64,000 nucleotides of DNA, taken from the NCBI GenBank assembly GCA_948146395.1, contig OX411551.1:62434346-62498345 (forward strand), given 5' to 3'. The translations under genes and the position numbers were made by a program. Source of the stretch: Fragum whitleyi. Lineage: Eukaryota > Mollusca > Bivalvia > Cardiida > Cardiidae. The notes beneath the pieces were generated by a model that worked only from the letters and a program-made list of their open reading frames with translations, made no database searches and was not told where the DNA came from. Below, piece by piece: positions 59,601 through 62,864 of the stretch; the first letter of the stretch is position 1; every line of letters begins with the position of its first letter.

Positions 59601-59738
59601 AGTTATATTCTATTTACAGGTATTTACAAAGTGACTTTTACCCATGTCAAATTAGGTATCACCAAAGATATTTTGGCTGGAAAAGTTCTACCATTCCTGA
59701 TTACCTTGTCTATAGATAACAACCTTAATTTAATGCAG
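29543..59738 (+). CDS. SCYL2: SCY1-like pseudokinase 2, 12 coding exons, 3' end outside window
   Basis: SCYL2 (CVAK104) is a clathrin-coated-vesicle protein that binds clathrin and AP-2 and works in trans-Golgi/endosome sorting. Twelve exons join with consistent phase into 577 codons that align from end to end with about the first 590 of the roughly 930 residues of vertebrate SCYL2. Residues 1-315 are the protein-kinase fold: a Gly-rich stretch (ATGGPGLLWKIY), VFDKK, EPVFASLSNLLG, KYGLLQ, and degenerate catalytic motifs. HRD is replaced by LLHNNICPHS and DFG by GFDFCV, so catalysis is unlikely. APEYAL and VRPDPDQL close the domain. Residues 314-577 are HEAT-like helices (FFKGLPKIIAKLPK, ILPPLLKECVNPDMIPFVLP, VRVNSLLCLGKLLE). 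All splice sites are GT-AG. The clathrin-binding tail is missing because the window ends. Introns total about 28.5 kb and are repeat-rich. Confidence 0.95.
29791..30057 (+). mobile_element. Tandem-core element with a single 156-type unit (intron 1)
   Basis: The 5' end TTTTTCCCCGCTGTTTGATG with AAGGGGATATAGTAA resembles 7051. The one core unit starts GGAGCATATCTCCTAAA and contains CAACTTGAAACTTTATAGGT and ATTGCCCTTTG, matching the unit at 63593-64000. It ends in hairpin GCCATGTCCGACATGGC followed by TCTTGTT (30051-30057). Confidence 0.65.
30226..31080 (+). mobile_element. Tandem-core element, CTCACCTGAG type, diverged (intron 1)
   Basis: The 5' end TTTTTAGCTCACCTGAGCAC with GTGCTCAAGGTGAGC is nearly identical to 27820. 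The core units are diverged ('CTTGAAA.TTGG..AGAATGTTTGTC', 'GGGTCAAG'). No TCTTGTT end was found; the right side is cut near the repeat at 31121. Confidence 0.55.
31121..31409. repeat. GCAACATAGGGCTAAC repeat, copy 1 (intron 1)
   Basis: CGAGGGCTGAACGCAACATA with GGGCTAACTT at the left is partly mirrored by GTTAGGCCTATGTTGCAT at 31391-31408. The related unit 38517-38739 carries the complementary end GCGTTCAGCCCTCGA. Probably a MITE family; the right boundary is approximate. Confidence 0.45.
31538..32410. mobile_element. DNA element with about 36-bp terminal inverted repeats (intron 1)
   Basis: TATAGTCCGTTTGACTTCTA at 31538 is mirrored by TAGAAGTCAAACGGACTATA ending at 32410. The match extends to about 36 bp (GGACCAATGTTTT / AAATGTTGGTCC). 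The 873-bp interior is AT-rich without a recognisable transposase. TATA at both edges would fit a TA target duplication, as in Tc1/mariner-type MITEs, but that is not decisive. Confidence 0.7.
32638..32933 (-). mobile_element. tRNA-derived SINE with perfect 14-bp TSD (intron 1)
   Basis: The minus strand starts with a tRNA-Asp-like head (32842-32918; A-box AGCGCAGTTGGTAGCGC, anticodon position GTC, B-box GGGTTCGATCCCC). A body with TACCAGGAATCCATTGTTAG follows, and it ends GCGGCGTTAAACTCCATTCA plus an ATCA tail. The 14-bp sequence AATTTCACCATTGA occurs perfectly at 32638-32651 and 32920-32933, the target-site duplication of an LINE-mobilised insertion. Confidence 0.85.
33409..33660 (+). mobile_element. 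Tandem-core element fragment (intron 1)
   Basis: TTTTAATACCCCACATCAAT then AGATTGGGGGTGTATT forms the 5' stem, followed by CATGTCTGTAAGTC, a diverged form of the leader. No 3' hairpin was identified; the end is approximate. From 33661 to 34696 nothing was recognised. Confidence 0.4.
34697..35275. repeat. Element bounded by CAAAGCACTGAAAGTACTGA repeats (intron 1)
   Basis: TATCAGTGCCTTCAGTGCTT at 34697 is the inverted, diverged partner of CAAAGCACTGAAAGTACTGA at 35221. The right terminal block 35217-35275 is copy 3 of the dispersed repeat at 5587 and 19742. Inside, 35150-35205 read on the minus strand begins TTTTTAGCTCCACTGGCTG, a 5' end like that at 54066, so the minus-strand open frame 34907-35206 is repeat DNA. 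Confidence 0.4.
35925..36170 (-). mobile_element. tRNA-headed SINE (intron 1)
   Basis: The minus-strand head at 36088-36162 has AGCTTAGTTGGCAGAGC (A-box) and GGGTTCGATTCCC (B-box), and closes with GCCCG / CGGGC pairing. The body on the plus strand reads GGTTCTTTAACGTGC and GTGTAAAGCACCG, shared with the next SINE. A short (GT)n run at 36174-36187 follows. Confidence 0.65.
36280..36500 (-). mobile_element. tRNA-headed SINE, second, with different head (intron 1)
   Basis: The minus-strand head at 36428-36497 has GGCTCTGTGGTCTAGTG and GGTTCGAATCCCG boxes. The plus-strand body GGTTCTTTATTGTGC..GTGTAAAGCACCG matches the body of the neighbouring SINE although the tRNA-like heads differ. Confidence 0.6.
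37370..37510 (-). repeat. Dispersed repeat shared with 4660-4800 (intron 1)
   Basis: The reverse complement shows ATTCGAATAGGGATGAACGC-like, AACCTTTCTTGTACCTTTT and GTGTTTTACATGTACAACC words, also found around 4700-4790. The boundary type is unknown. 36501-37369 and 37511-38516 show no gene; the open frame at 37825-38085 is unrecognised. Confidence 0.5.
38517..38739. mobile_element. GCAACATAGGGCTAAC repeat, copy 2 (intron 1)
   Basis: The left end is a palindrome (TGCAACATAGGGCTAACTTG / GATAGCCCTATGTTGCA). The right end is AAGTTAGACCTGTTTTGCGT followed by TCAGCCCTCGA, the complement of the left end of 31121. It lies 30 bp upstream of exon 2. Confidence 0.5.
38770..38927 (+). CDS. SCYL2: SCYL2 coding exon 2 (residues 52-104)
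   Basis: Acceptor TTCATCTAG, donor GTAAGT at 38928; it ends after two bases of codon 104. It encodes AAIFVFDKKSIERM and TQLTRLRHPKILSVIQPLEE, the beta3 and alphaC region of the pseudokinase fold. Confidence 0.95.
39018..39124. mobile_element. Foldback MITE, copy 2 (intron 2)
   Basis: Diverged copy of the 5970-6066 hairpin: AGTCATCTATTAACAGATAA facing TTTTATCTGTTTAAGTTGAC around an AAGGCTGTGCCAAG loop. Confidence 0.6.
39185..39228 (+). pseudogene. Partial duplicate of SCYL2 exon 2 with its donor site
   Basis: These 44 bp match 38889-38932, the last 39 bases of exon 2 plus GTAAG, at 40 of 44 positions. The block lies about 300 bp downstream in intron 2. There is no matching upstream exon sequence or acceptor, so it is a decayed partial copy rather than an alternative exon. 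Confidence 0.8.
39799..40134 (+). mobile_element. CAGGG-ended MITE, copy 1 (intron 2)
   Basis: CAGGGCTCGACACTAA at the left is inverted to TTAGTGTCAAACCCTG at the right. The interior has repeated GGAGTCC/GGACTCC words and a central hairpin AAGAAATTGCTT / AAGCAATTTCTT at about 39978-40010. CAGGG/CCCTG ends suggest a hAT-type MITE, but no clear 8-bp TSD is seen. It ends about 180 bp before exon 3. Confidence 0.65.
40314..40458 (+). CDS. SCYL2: SCYL2 coding exon 3 (residues 104-152)
   Basis: Acceptor ATATTTTCAG, donor GTTTGT at 40459. It encodes ETLAFATEPVFASLSNLLGD and FSLYDVEIKYGLLQ, strongly conserved with vertebrate SCYL2. Ends in phase 0. Confidence 0.95.
40572..41185 (+). mobile_element. 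Tandem-core element, outer copy with a nested insertion (intron 3)
   Basis: 5' TTTTTTAGCTCGGGTACTTT, core words TTTTGTGATAACTTTGGAAT, and 3' TGAGCGTAGTCACCCCTAGG ending TGTGCTCTTGTTT. A complete second element (40865-41117) is inserted in it. Its 3' end resembles that at 59320-59597. Confidence 0.55.
40865..41117 (+). mobile_element. Tandem-core element, TATGCCCCC type, nested (intron 3)
   Basis: TTTTTATGCCCCCATATCGA with GATCGGGGGCATATTG (5' stem), CTGTCTGTCTGTCCGTCC leader, core with CAAGGTCA words, GGGGGCATT, and hairpin GTGTTTCACAAACAC followed by ATCTTGTT. Confidence 0.65.
41421..41570 (+). CDS. SCYL2: SCYL2 coding exon 4 (residues 153-202)
   Basis: Acceptor TATTAAACAG, donor GTAAGT at 41571, exactly 50 codons. 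It holds the degenerate catalytic loop (LLHNNICPHSIIINKSG) and GFDFCV in place of DFG, which mark it as a pseudokinase. Confidence 0.95.
41629..42010 (+). mobile_element. CAGGG-ended MITE, copy 2 (intron 4)
   Basis: CAGGGTTTGACACTTA and TTAGTGTCAATCCCTG form the ends. The flanking 8-mers ATGTTGTT and CTGTTCTT agree at 6 of 8 positions, in line with a decayed hAT-type target duplication. The central hairpin GAAAGAAATTGCTTG / CAAGCAATTTCTTT is at about 41785-41818. Confidence 0.65.
42174..43518 (+). mobile_element. Tandem-core element, CTCGCCCGGG type, long (intron 4)
   Basis: TTTTTTTTAGCTCGCCCGGG with ACGAGCTATTGTCATA at the 5' end; six or so core units with ACTTTAACCAAAAACTTTAA, TAGGTGATAGGCTTTCACCA and TTTGACCTTGACC words; 3' GGGCGAGCTA (inverted to the 5' TAGCTCGCCC), then the palindromic hairpin GTTGTCCGCGGACAAC and TCTTGTT (43511-43517). 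The closest relative is 49676-50775. Confidence 0.7.
43723..44836 (+). mobile_element. Tandem-core element, ATACCCCCCAC type, 146-bp units (intron 4)
   Basis: ATACCCCCCACCTACGAAGT with AGAGGGGGGTAT forms the 5' stem; CTGTCTGTCTGTCCATCCG leader. Core units of about 146 bp start GTTTCCGGACTCTAAC at 43823, 43969, 44113, 44226 (shortened), 44371, 44516 and 44664. Most carry TCAAAGGTCAAGGTCA. The 3' end has GTGGGGGGTAT, stem CCGCTCTGCG and a diverged CCTCGTTT. A shorter sister is at 56336-56890. Confidence 0.7.
45172..46088 (+). mobile_element. Tandem-core element, TACACCC type, 156-bp units (intron 4)
   Basis: TTTTTATACACCCAAAGGGT 5' end, CTGTATGTTTGTCTGTTAGC leader. Core units of about 156 bp (GTCCGG or GTCCAG at 45248, 45404, 45556, 45713) contain GGTCTTGAAACTTCACAGGT and TTATTGCCCTTTGTTTGA. 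They are homologous to the units at 63593-64000 despite different termini. 3' end GAGCTTCGGGCTTCGCTC with TCTTGTT at 46082-46088. Confidence 0.7.
46269..46338. repeat. Near-perfect 70-bp palindrome (intron 4)
   Basis: TGGCTCAGAGTGAAACAGTT continuing GTAACTGCCTATA pairs with TATAGGCAGTTACAACTGTT continuing TTGCACTGAGCCA around a 4-nt loop. It sits about 120 bp upstream of exon 5. Confidence 0.85.
46462..46677 (+). CDS. SCYL2: SCYL2 coding exon 5 (residues 203-274)
   Basis: Acceptor CTAAATTTCAG, donor GTCAGT at 46678, 72 codons. It encodes MDWEPDLPPYVQPHLDYRAP, EYALTESCSLACDMFSIGVL and YAIFNKGKALYE, the C-lobe with APE-type and DxFSxG motifs. Confidence 0.95.
46692..46920 (+). mobile_element. 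TTAA-type MITE, family A, copy 2 (intron 5)
   Basis: Ends TTAACGCTTTCCTGTTTTAC and AACAGCAAAGGGTTAA, 229 bp. The central hairpin GAAGAAAATGCTTG / AAAGCGATTTCTTCTTC is diverged. It begins only 14 bp after the last base of exon 5, just past the donor site. Confidence 0.75.
47397..47513 (+). CDS. SCYL2: SCYL2 coding exon 6 (residues 275-313)
   Basis: Acceptor TTTTCTAG, donor GTAATG at 47514, 39 codons. It encodes GNIPEDLKDIVKLLLNTEPA and VRPDPDQLSK, the last helices of the kinase-like C-lobe. Confidence 0.95.
47568..48692 (+). mobile_element. CAGGG-ended element, longer copy (intron 6)
   Basis: CAGGGTTTGACGCTAACTTC at the left and CCGTTAGTGTCGATGCTG at the right are inverted ends of the family at 39799 and 41629, here about 1.1 kb apart. 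The interior has GGAGTCC words near both ends, and GGCCATTTTGAC-like words at 47940-48000. No transposase is recognised; the open frame 48534-48932 overlaps the right end and is not supported. Confidence 0.45.
49538..49663 (+). CDS. SCYL2: SCYL2 coding exon 7 (residues 314-355)
   Basis: Acceptor CTGTCAAATAG, donor GTAAGT at 49664, 42 codons. It encodes FFEDVGSKTLQYMDSLFQQD and NLQKSKFFKGLPKIIAKLPK, the transition to the HEAT-like region. The next repeat starts 12 bp after the exon end. Confidence 0.95.
49676..50775 (+). mobile_element. Tandem-core element, CCCGGGAC type (intron 7)
   Basis: TTTTAGCCGGCCCGGGACAA 5' end followed by GCTATTGTCATACCC as in 42174. About five core units with ACTTTAACCAAAAACTTT words. 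3' GGGTGAGCTA, hairpin GTTGTCTGCTGATAAC and TCTTGTT (50769-50775). Sister of 42174-43518. Confidence 0.7.
50776..51030 (+). mobile_element. Tandem-core element fragment abutting the previous one (intron 7)
   Basis: It begins TTTTACTTTCTCATCAATAT, then a GGGAGCATATTTTTTGACC and CTGTCTGTCTGTCCATCAG leader and AAGGTCAAGGTCATTC. It starts exactly where the previous element's TCTTGTT ends. The 3' end is uncertain. Confidence 0.45.
51760..52438 (+). mobile_element. GGGTCCAAAGAAT-type MITE, copy 2 (intron 7)
   Basis: AGGGTCCAAAGAATCCA and TGAATTCTTTGGACCCT are inverted ends 679 bp apart. It matches 26489-27161 throughout. The flanks ACTACTTTGG and GCTTTTGGG are similar and may be a decayed target duplication. 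Confidence 0.7.
52740..52916 (+). CDS. SCYL2: SCYL2 coding exon 8 (residues 356-414)
   Basis: Acceptor GATAATTTCAG, donor GTAAGG at 52917, 59 codons. It encodes ILPPLLKECVNPDMIPFVLP and YVLPDLIPIFKITSPIQ, HEAT-like helices conserved in SCYL2. Confidence 0.95.
53430..53501 (+). pseudogene. Decayed duplicate of the 3' half of SCYL2 exon 8
   Basis: This block matches 52820-52916 with one 25-bp deletion and scattered substitutions: CATTTTACAAATA.CTGAACA, then CCAGAC.TTATACC.ATCTTTAAAA and CA.ATACAG followed by GTTTGT, a donor-like GT. The deletion breaks the frame and no acceptor precedes it, so it is unlikely to be an alternative exon. Confidence 0.75.
53804..53931. mobile_element. Foldback MITE (intron 8)
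   Basis: AATTCACATTTTTGAGGTTA with ACATTTGCAGAGA faces TCTCTGCAAATGTTAATGCC and AAAAATGTGAATT. The centre is about 50 bp and unique. Non-coding. Confidence 0.65.
54066..54754 (+). mobile_element. Tandem-core element, GCTCCACTGG type (intron 8)
   Basis: TTTTAGCTCCACTGGCTCCA 5' end, GAGGTGTCCGTCGTGAG leader, about three units of about 150-175 bp with GGGCGTGGCAGGGCGGGGC and TTCCTTGGGTGACC words, then CAGGTGAGCAG and TCTTGTT at 54747-54753. The minus-strand open frames here are repeat DNA. Confidence 0.65.
54929..54950 (+). repeat. Solo 3' hairpin end (intron 8)
   Basis: AGGCCC TCTT GGGCCT is a perfect six-pair stem directly followed by (T)CTTGTT, the 3' terminus shared by the tandem-core elements. 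AATCCAGTGGAGCAATACAG upstream may be its subterminal part. Confidence 0.6.
55617..55739 (+). CDS. SCYL2: SCYL2 coding exon 9 (residues 415-455)
   Basis: Acceptor TTATTTTCAG, donor GTAGGT at 55740, 41 codons. It encodes ILLIFMENMSLLLKKTSSAD and THVLPMIYKALEADNVQIQ, aligning with vertebrate ILLIFLQKMDLLLTK and VLPMVYRALE. Confidence 0.95.
56336..56890 (+). mobile_element. Tandem-core element, ATACCCCCCAC type, short (intron 9)
   Basis: Same termini as 43723 (ATACCCCCCACCTATAAAGT with AGGGGGGGGGTATATTGG; 3' GTGGGGGGTATTAGTCCGC), with about three core units instead of seven. It ends about 35 bp before exon 10. Confidence 0.7.
56927..57040 (+). CDS. SCYL2: SCYL2 coding exon 10 (residues 456-493)
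   Basis: Acceptor TCATTGACAG, donor GTAGGT at 57041, 38 codons. It encodes ELCLNIIPTFADMIDYTVLK and RIKKLCLSTSVTG. The donor was chosen because it keeps phase 0 with exon 11. Confidence 0.93.
57098..57327 (+). mobile_element. TTAA-type MITE, family A, copy 3 (intron 10)
   Basis: TTAACCCTTTCCTGTTTTAC and AAACACCAAAGGGTTAA are the ends, 230 bp apart. The central hairpin AAGAAGAAATTGCTTG / AAGCAATTTCTTCTTT is intact. It starts 57 bp after exon 10 and is the best preserved copy. Confidence 0.8.
57776..57908 (+). CDS. SCYL2: SCYL2 coding exon 11 (residues 494-538)
   Basis: Acceptor TTTTATTCCAG, donor GTGAGT at 57909; ends after one base of codon 538. It encodes VRVNSLLCLGKLLEHMDKWF and LDEVLPLLTAIPSREPAVLM, a HEAT-like block nearly identical in pattern to vertebrate SCYL2. 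Confidence 0.95.
57936..58385 (-). mobile_element. MITE, GCTAATTTTGTTC family (intron 11)
   Basis: Reverse copy of 15930-16345: the hairpin region GCTAATTTTATTCATCCTGA / ACAAAAGTTGCG lies at 58209-58243, and AATCATTCACCTTGTCAATT near the right edge is the complement of the family's left end. The open frame 57940-58140 is repeat DNA. Confidence 0.55.
58424..59008 (+). mobile_element. Tandem-core-like element, diverged (intron 11)
   Basis: TTTTTGTTGAATGGGGGCCC near the left, CTGTGTGTCTGCGTTGTAGT leader-like sequence, ACTTTGAAACTTTGCACATG core words and a right end CATTGTCCCTCTTGTTTG. The boundaries are less certain than for the other members. Confidence 0.4.
59320..59597 (+). mobile_element. 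Tandem-core element, short (intron 11)
   Basis: TTTTTTTGGAGAAAACCTAA start, TGTTGTCTTGTTGTCG leader, one core unit with TTGATATTTTGTGATATCTC and TTCACTTGAAACTTGGCATA, then GCACCCATAGGCAGTGC hairpin and TCTTGTT at 59591-59597. It ends about 20 bp before exon 12. Related to 40572-41185. Confidence 0.55.
59620..59738 (+). CDS. SCYL2: SCYL2 coding exon 12 (residues 538-577), last in window
   Basis: Acceptor TCTATTTACAG, donor GTATTA at 59739, phase 0. It encodes GIYKVTFTHVKLGITKDILA and GKVLPFLITLSIDNNLNLMQ, matching the vertebrate block just before the FNSFISVIKEML helix. That next exon was not found between 59739 and 64000. Confidence 0.95.
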
Positions 59739-60719
59739 GTATTAACACTTCATTAACTTTCTTTTTTTAAACTATGGAATATACAAATACAATTAATGTT
59801 GAAACCTAGTTATAGAACCATTGACTTTCTTAAATGTAATATATTCTGAGCGACTTTAAAAACGCAATACTCAAAAACATCACAAAAAAGCAAATATAAG
59901 TGAACAGAGTCGGACTAAAACAAACTTATTTTGTTACCTTATCAAGTTACCCTTTATCCAATATCAATGTCATTTTGAAACATTCTCTTGTATTCCCAAT
60001 AAGGTGACATTTTTAAAAATACCCTCGAAAGTTGAAATATCTCCATAGCCCTTCTGTTGGGACGATGTTTTCTTTTCAAATGAAACAATAGCTAAACAAA
60101 TTTCGGAGTAATGTTGAATGAATCAAGAGATCAAAAAATCATCAATACTACGTTTCAGCACGTTTTGTCCAAAGACGACACCAAAACATTGTCTTTTTGG
60201 CCAGAAATGACGTCACTAACATGCCTTTCCATTCCTTTCGTAGAACCAGAAACGTTGTTCATGTGAACGTGTTTTTGGCAAACAAAGCCTGTTAATGCTT
60301 TTTAACCCCTTCTAAGGCATGCTGTTTAGAACTTGAGATGACATTTTGAGCATGTTTACAGCATGACACTAATGTCGTTTTAACATGCAAACTCTTCTGA
60401 AACTTCTTATTGCAATGTCCTACCTTACTGATGTTCAAAAATTGATGGAAAAAAATCAATATTTTTTTTTGTCTAATCGCGGTTAACGATATTCTGATTC
60501 TAAGGAACAATTTCTCTTTTGACATACTCGGTTCAGAGTACAGTCTTTGCAAAGTGGGTGAAATGATTTTATTTTTATTGAAGACAGGCTTGCCTGTCTT
60601 TCAATATAAGGATCGTCGCCATCCGATTTTGATAACAAACCTAAATGTGTCATTACGCTCAAAAAAGAAGACCCATTCATAGAAATAAACGCGGCAAAAA
60701 TAATCAATAGTGTAGTAGA
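59739..60719. other. SCYL2 intron 12, no feature seen
   Basis: Short open frames on the minus strand (60292-60707) have no recognisable similarity. A small GACAGGCTTGCCTGTC palindrome is at 60584-60599. Confidence 0.5.
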
Positions 60720-61037
60720 ACTGGCAGGGCGGGGCTTAACCGTGACGTAAATTGGACTTTACTTTTAAATACTTTGGATTCTTTCAAATTTTAGTCGCTA
60801 ATCATTGTTAACGCGTGCAAATAACTGTATCCTAAAACCTAAAGGATTTGCGTGCTTTGAGAGAGTGAACACATTTCATCGTTTGGTTACCAAGGCCTCG
60901 TAACTTCAGCTTGATTAAGCTGAAGTTACGAGAATTTGGTTACCAATCTACGATTTAAGGCCTCGAGTTATTTTAGATAAAAGCTGATTTCCCTTAACCT
61001 TAAGTGCAACGACCCGTTAGGCTCCGCCCTGCCAGGG
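60720..61037. mobile_element. CTGGCAGGGCGG-ended MITE
   Basis: CTGGCAGGGCGGGGC at the left and GGCTCCGCCCTGCCAG at the right are inverted ends. An internal hairpin CTCGTAACTTCAGCTT / AAGCTGAAGTTACGAG spans 60895-60941. A diverged partial copy is at 9714-9940, sharing CGTTAACGCGTGCAAATAAC. Confidence 0.65.
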
Positions 61038-61512
61038 CATTAATCATGGATAATAATATACCGCAAAATTTTGGTGCTGACCCAATTCTGGCCGGGACCT
61101 CAGTGGAGTGAACACGTGATATATGAAGAAGTCGCCTGCAGAAACGTGTTTTGCATTCGTAAGTGGTGCTGTTTTAGGGCGTTTTCGGCTGCAATCTTTT
61201 GCATTTGCTCCAAATATTTAATTGCATCCTACAACTGTTTTTATGCATTGGCAAGCTATTTTCAGTTCCCCATTTTAGACTCGCTATTTCTCATTAAATT
61301 GTGCGTTTGTGTGCGGCTTTATTTATCCGTCTTCCAGGCCTGTCGTTGTGTAAATGGATAAATACTAAAATACTACAAGGCTATTTGAATAAACTCGTAA
61401 ACCCTCGGAATCTTCTAGGTTTGAATTTTTATTTGGATTTACGGAGAAATCATTTCGATGGCTTTTCAAATTACTTTATTATTAGGCTTGTTTTGTCTAT
61501 CCATATTGTACA

Positions 61513-61678
61513 CCATTCGTAACATCACTCGGCCCTTTCCGTAAACTACAACAGATCGTGATATTCACTGGGCAATCTTCGGGCGATCTCCGAAGTCTCC
61601 GAACTATCTAAATGTAGGTTACGGAATCGGCCGAGTTGAGACGAATGCGTGAGATTGGCCAAATGGTGTTCCGAATGG
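61513..61678. mobile_element. Short MITE with CATTCGGAACA-type ends, copy 2
   Basis: CATTCGTAACATCACTCGGC at the left is inverted to AATGGTGTTCCGAATG at the right. Longer than the 21625-21705 copy, with an inner inverted pair GTTACGGAATCGGCCGAGT. Confidence 0.5.
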
Positions 61679-62310
61679 CCTGTACAGTTGTACCACGCAT
61701 GCGCGACCCCGGTTTTGAGTTTCCCCTTTTGTTTTCGACAATTTTCTGACAATAACAAAAACTGTTTTGGAAACTGAAATGGATTTATTTGTAACATTCT
61801 GGAGTGGACTGTGAAAGAATTTTACTCAAGGTGATAAATGCTGTAGCACGGGAGTTCATTCAACGATCTGTCATTTTGACAGTTTTGTCAAAATTGATAA
61901 TTCACCGGATAGTTCAATCCGAATCTTGATCTGGAAAAGCAGTCCCGTGGAAAAGGCCTGAAAGGTTGGTTGTCGTAACAGGTTTATTTTTAATTTTGTA
62001 GTTAAAATAATTTTCTATTAAGTAAGACCATATGCAACAAGACTAACCCGAAATCGAGATCGAAATATATCAATGGAGAATTAGAAATAGAATGCTTCAT
62101 TCCCGGAAGAAACTGAAATCGTATTCATAAAAAAAATAAGCCACAGCTATTGTACTGGAAAATACTTCCTCTTGGTATTGACTTTGACTAATAAAAGTAT
62201 AAGAATATTGGTATTACATTGTACTTTCATTGCTTCTTTTATGTGGAGATATATAGTCAAATCCTGGACCAGATAATAAATGTAAAAGAAATTTGAACAA
62301 ATTTCAAATT

Positions 62311-62790
62311 CAGGGCAATATTCACCATGGCAATGAAATGTTCAGCTCTAAATCAAGGGGTAAGCAATGTGTGTCATGTGGATGAACTTTGTTATTTAAA
62401 ATTTTTAAACATCCACTTAATGAGTTTGGCTGGAAAAAAATCGGATTTGGATCATATTTTGATTGCTGGGGATAAACTATACAATTTTATAATACAGGCT
62501 TGCAATAATTCATATGAGTTTTTAGAATTCAGGAATTGCCACCATATATCTGTTGGTTAATTGAATGTTTTTCATTTAGGATATTACAAACTTACACTGG
62601 GGGATGAATAGCGATTATGAAGGCAGATACCCTCTTGTTAAGCTTGAATTGGCTAGAGGGATAGGTTTATCTGGAAGTAATGAGTCTTCAAAGTATAGCA
62701 TATTCATTTGTAATGGAAGAGCAGTTTCCATATGTAGCCATCAATGATTGTTTTAAATTTTTGATTCCAACTCGAGAGATGTTCTCAAAA
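62311..62790 (+). pseudogene. Herpes-tegument-like cysteine-protease domain remnant (mobile-element cargo type), frameshifted
   Basis: The fragment shows, in order, the landmarks of the C76/OTU-like protease domain often carried by large invertebrate mobile elements. GNIHHGNEMF and RGKQCV (nucleophile Cys codon 62368-62370) are in one frame. DLDHILIAGDKLY is in a second frame. YSIFICNGRAVSI and FDSNSRD are in a third (62697-62780). At least two frameshifts and several stops break it. The final motif has Asn where the catalytic His of FDSHSRD normally sits, so even the domain core is degraded. No helicase, polymerase or recombinase lies next to it. Domain recognition is by motif pattern; which element carried it is unknown. 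Confidence 0.65.
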
Positions 62791-62864
62791 CGCCTCAATT
62801 TTCATTCCAATTGTTAACATTCAGTCCTGTCTTCAATTCAGGCCTTTCAGGCCTTTGATTTATG

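Noticed and set aside
61071..61361. Possible Cys-rich small protein
   Set aside because: The frame has no signal peptide or conserved spacing and sits between two MITEs; treated as chance.
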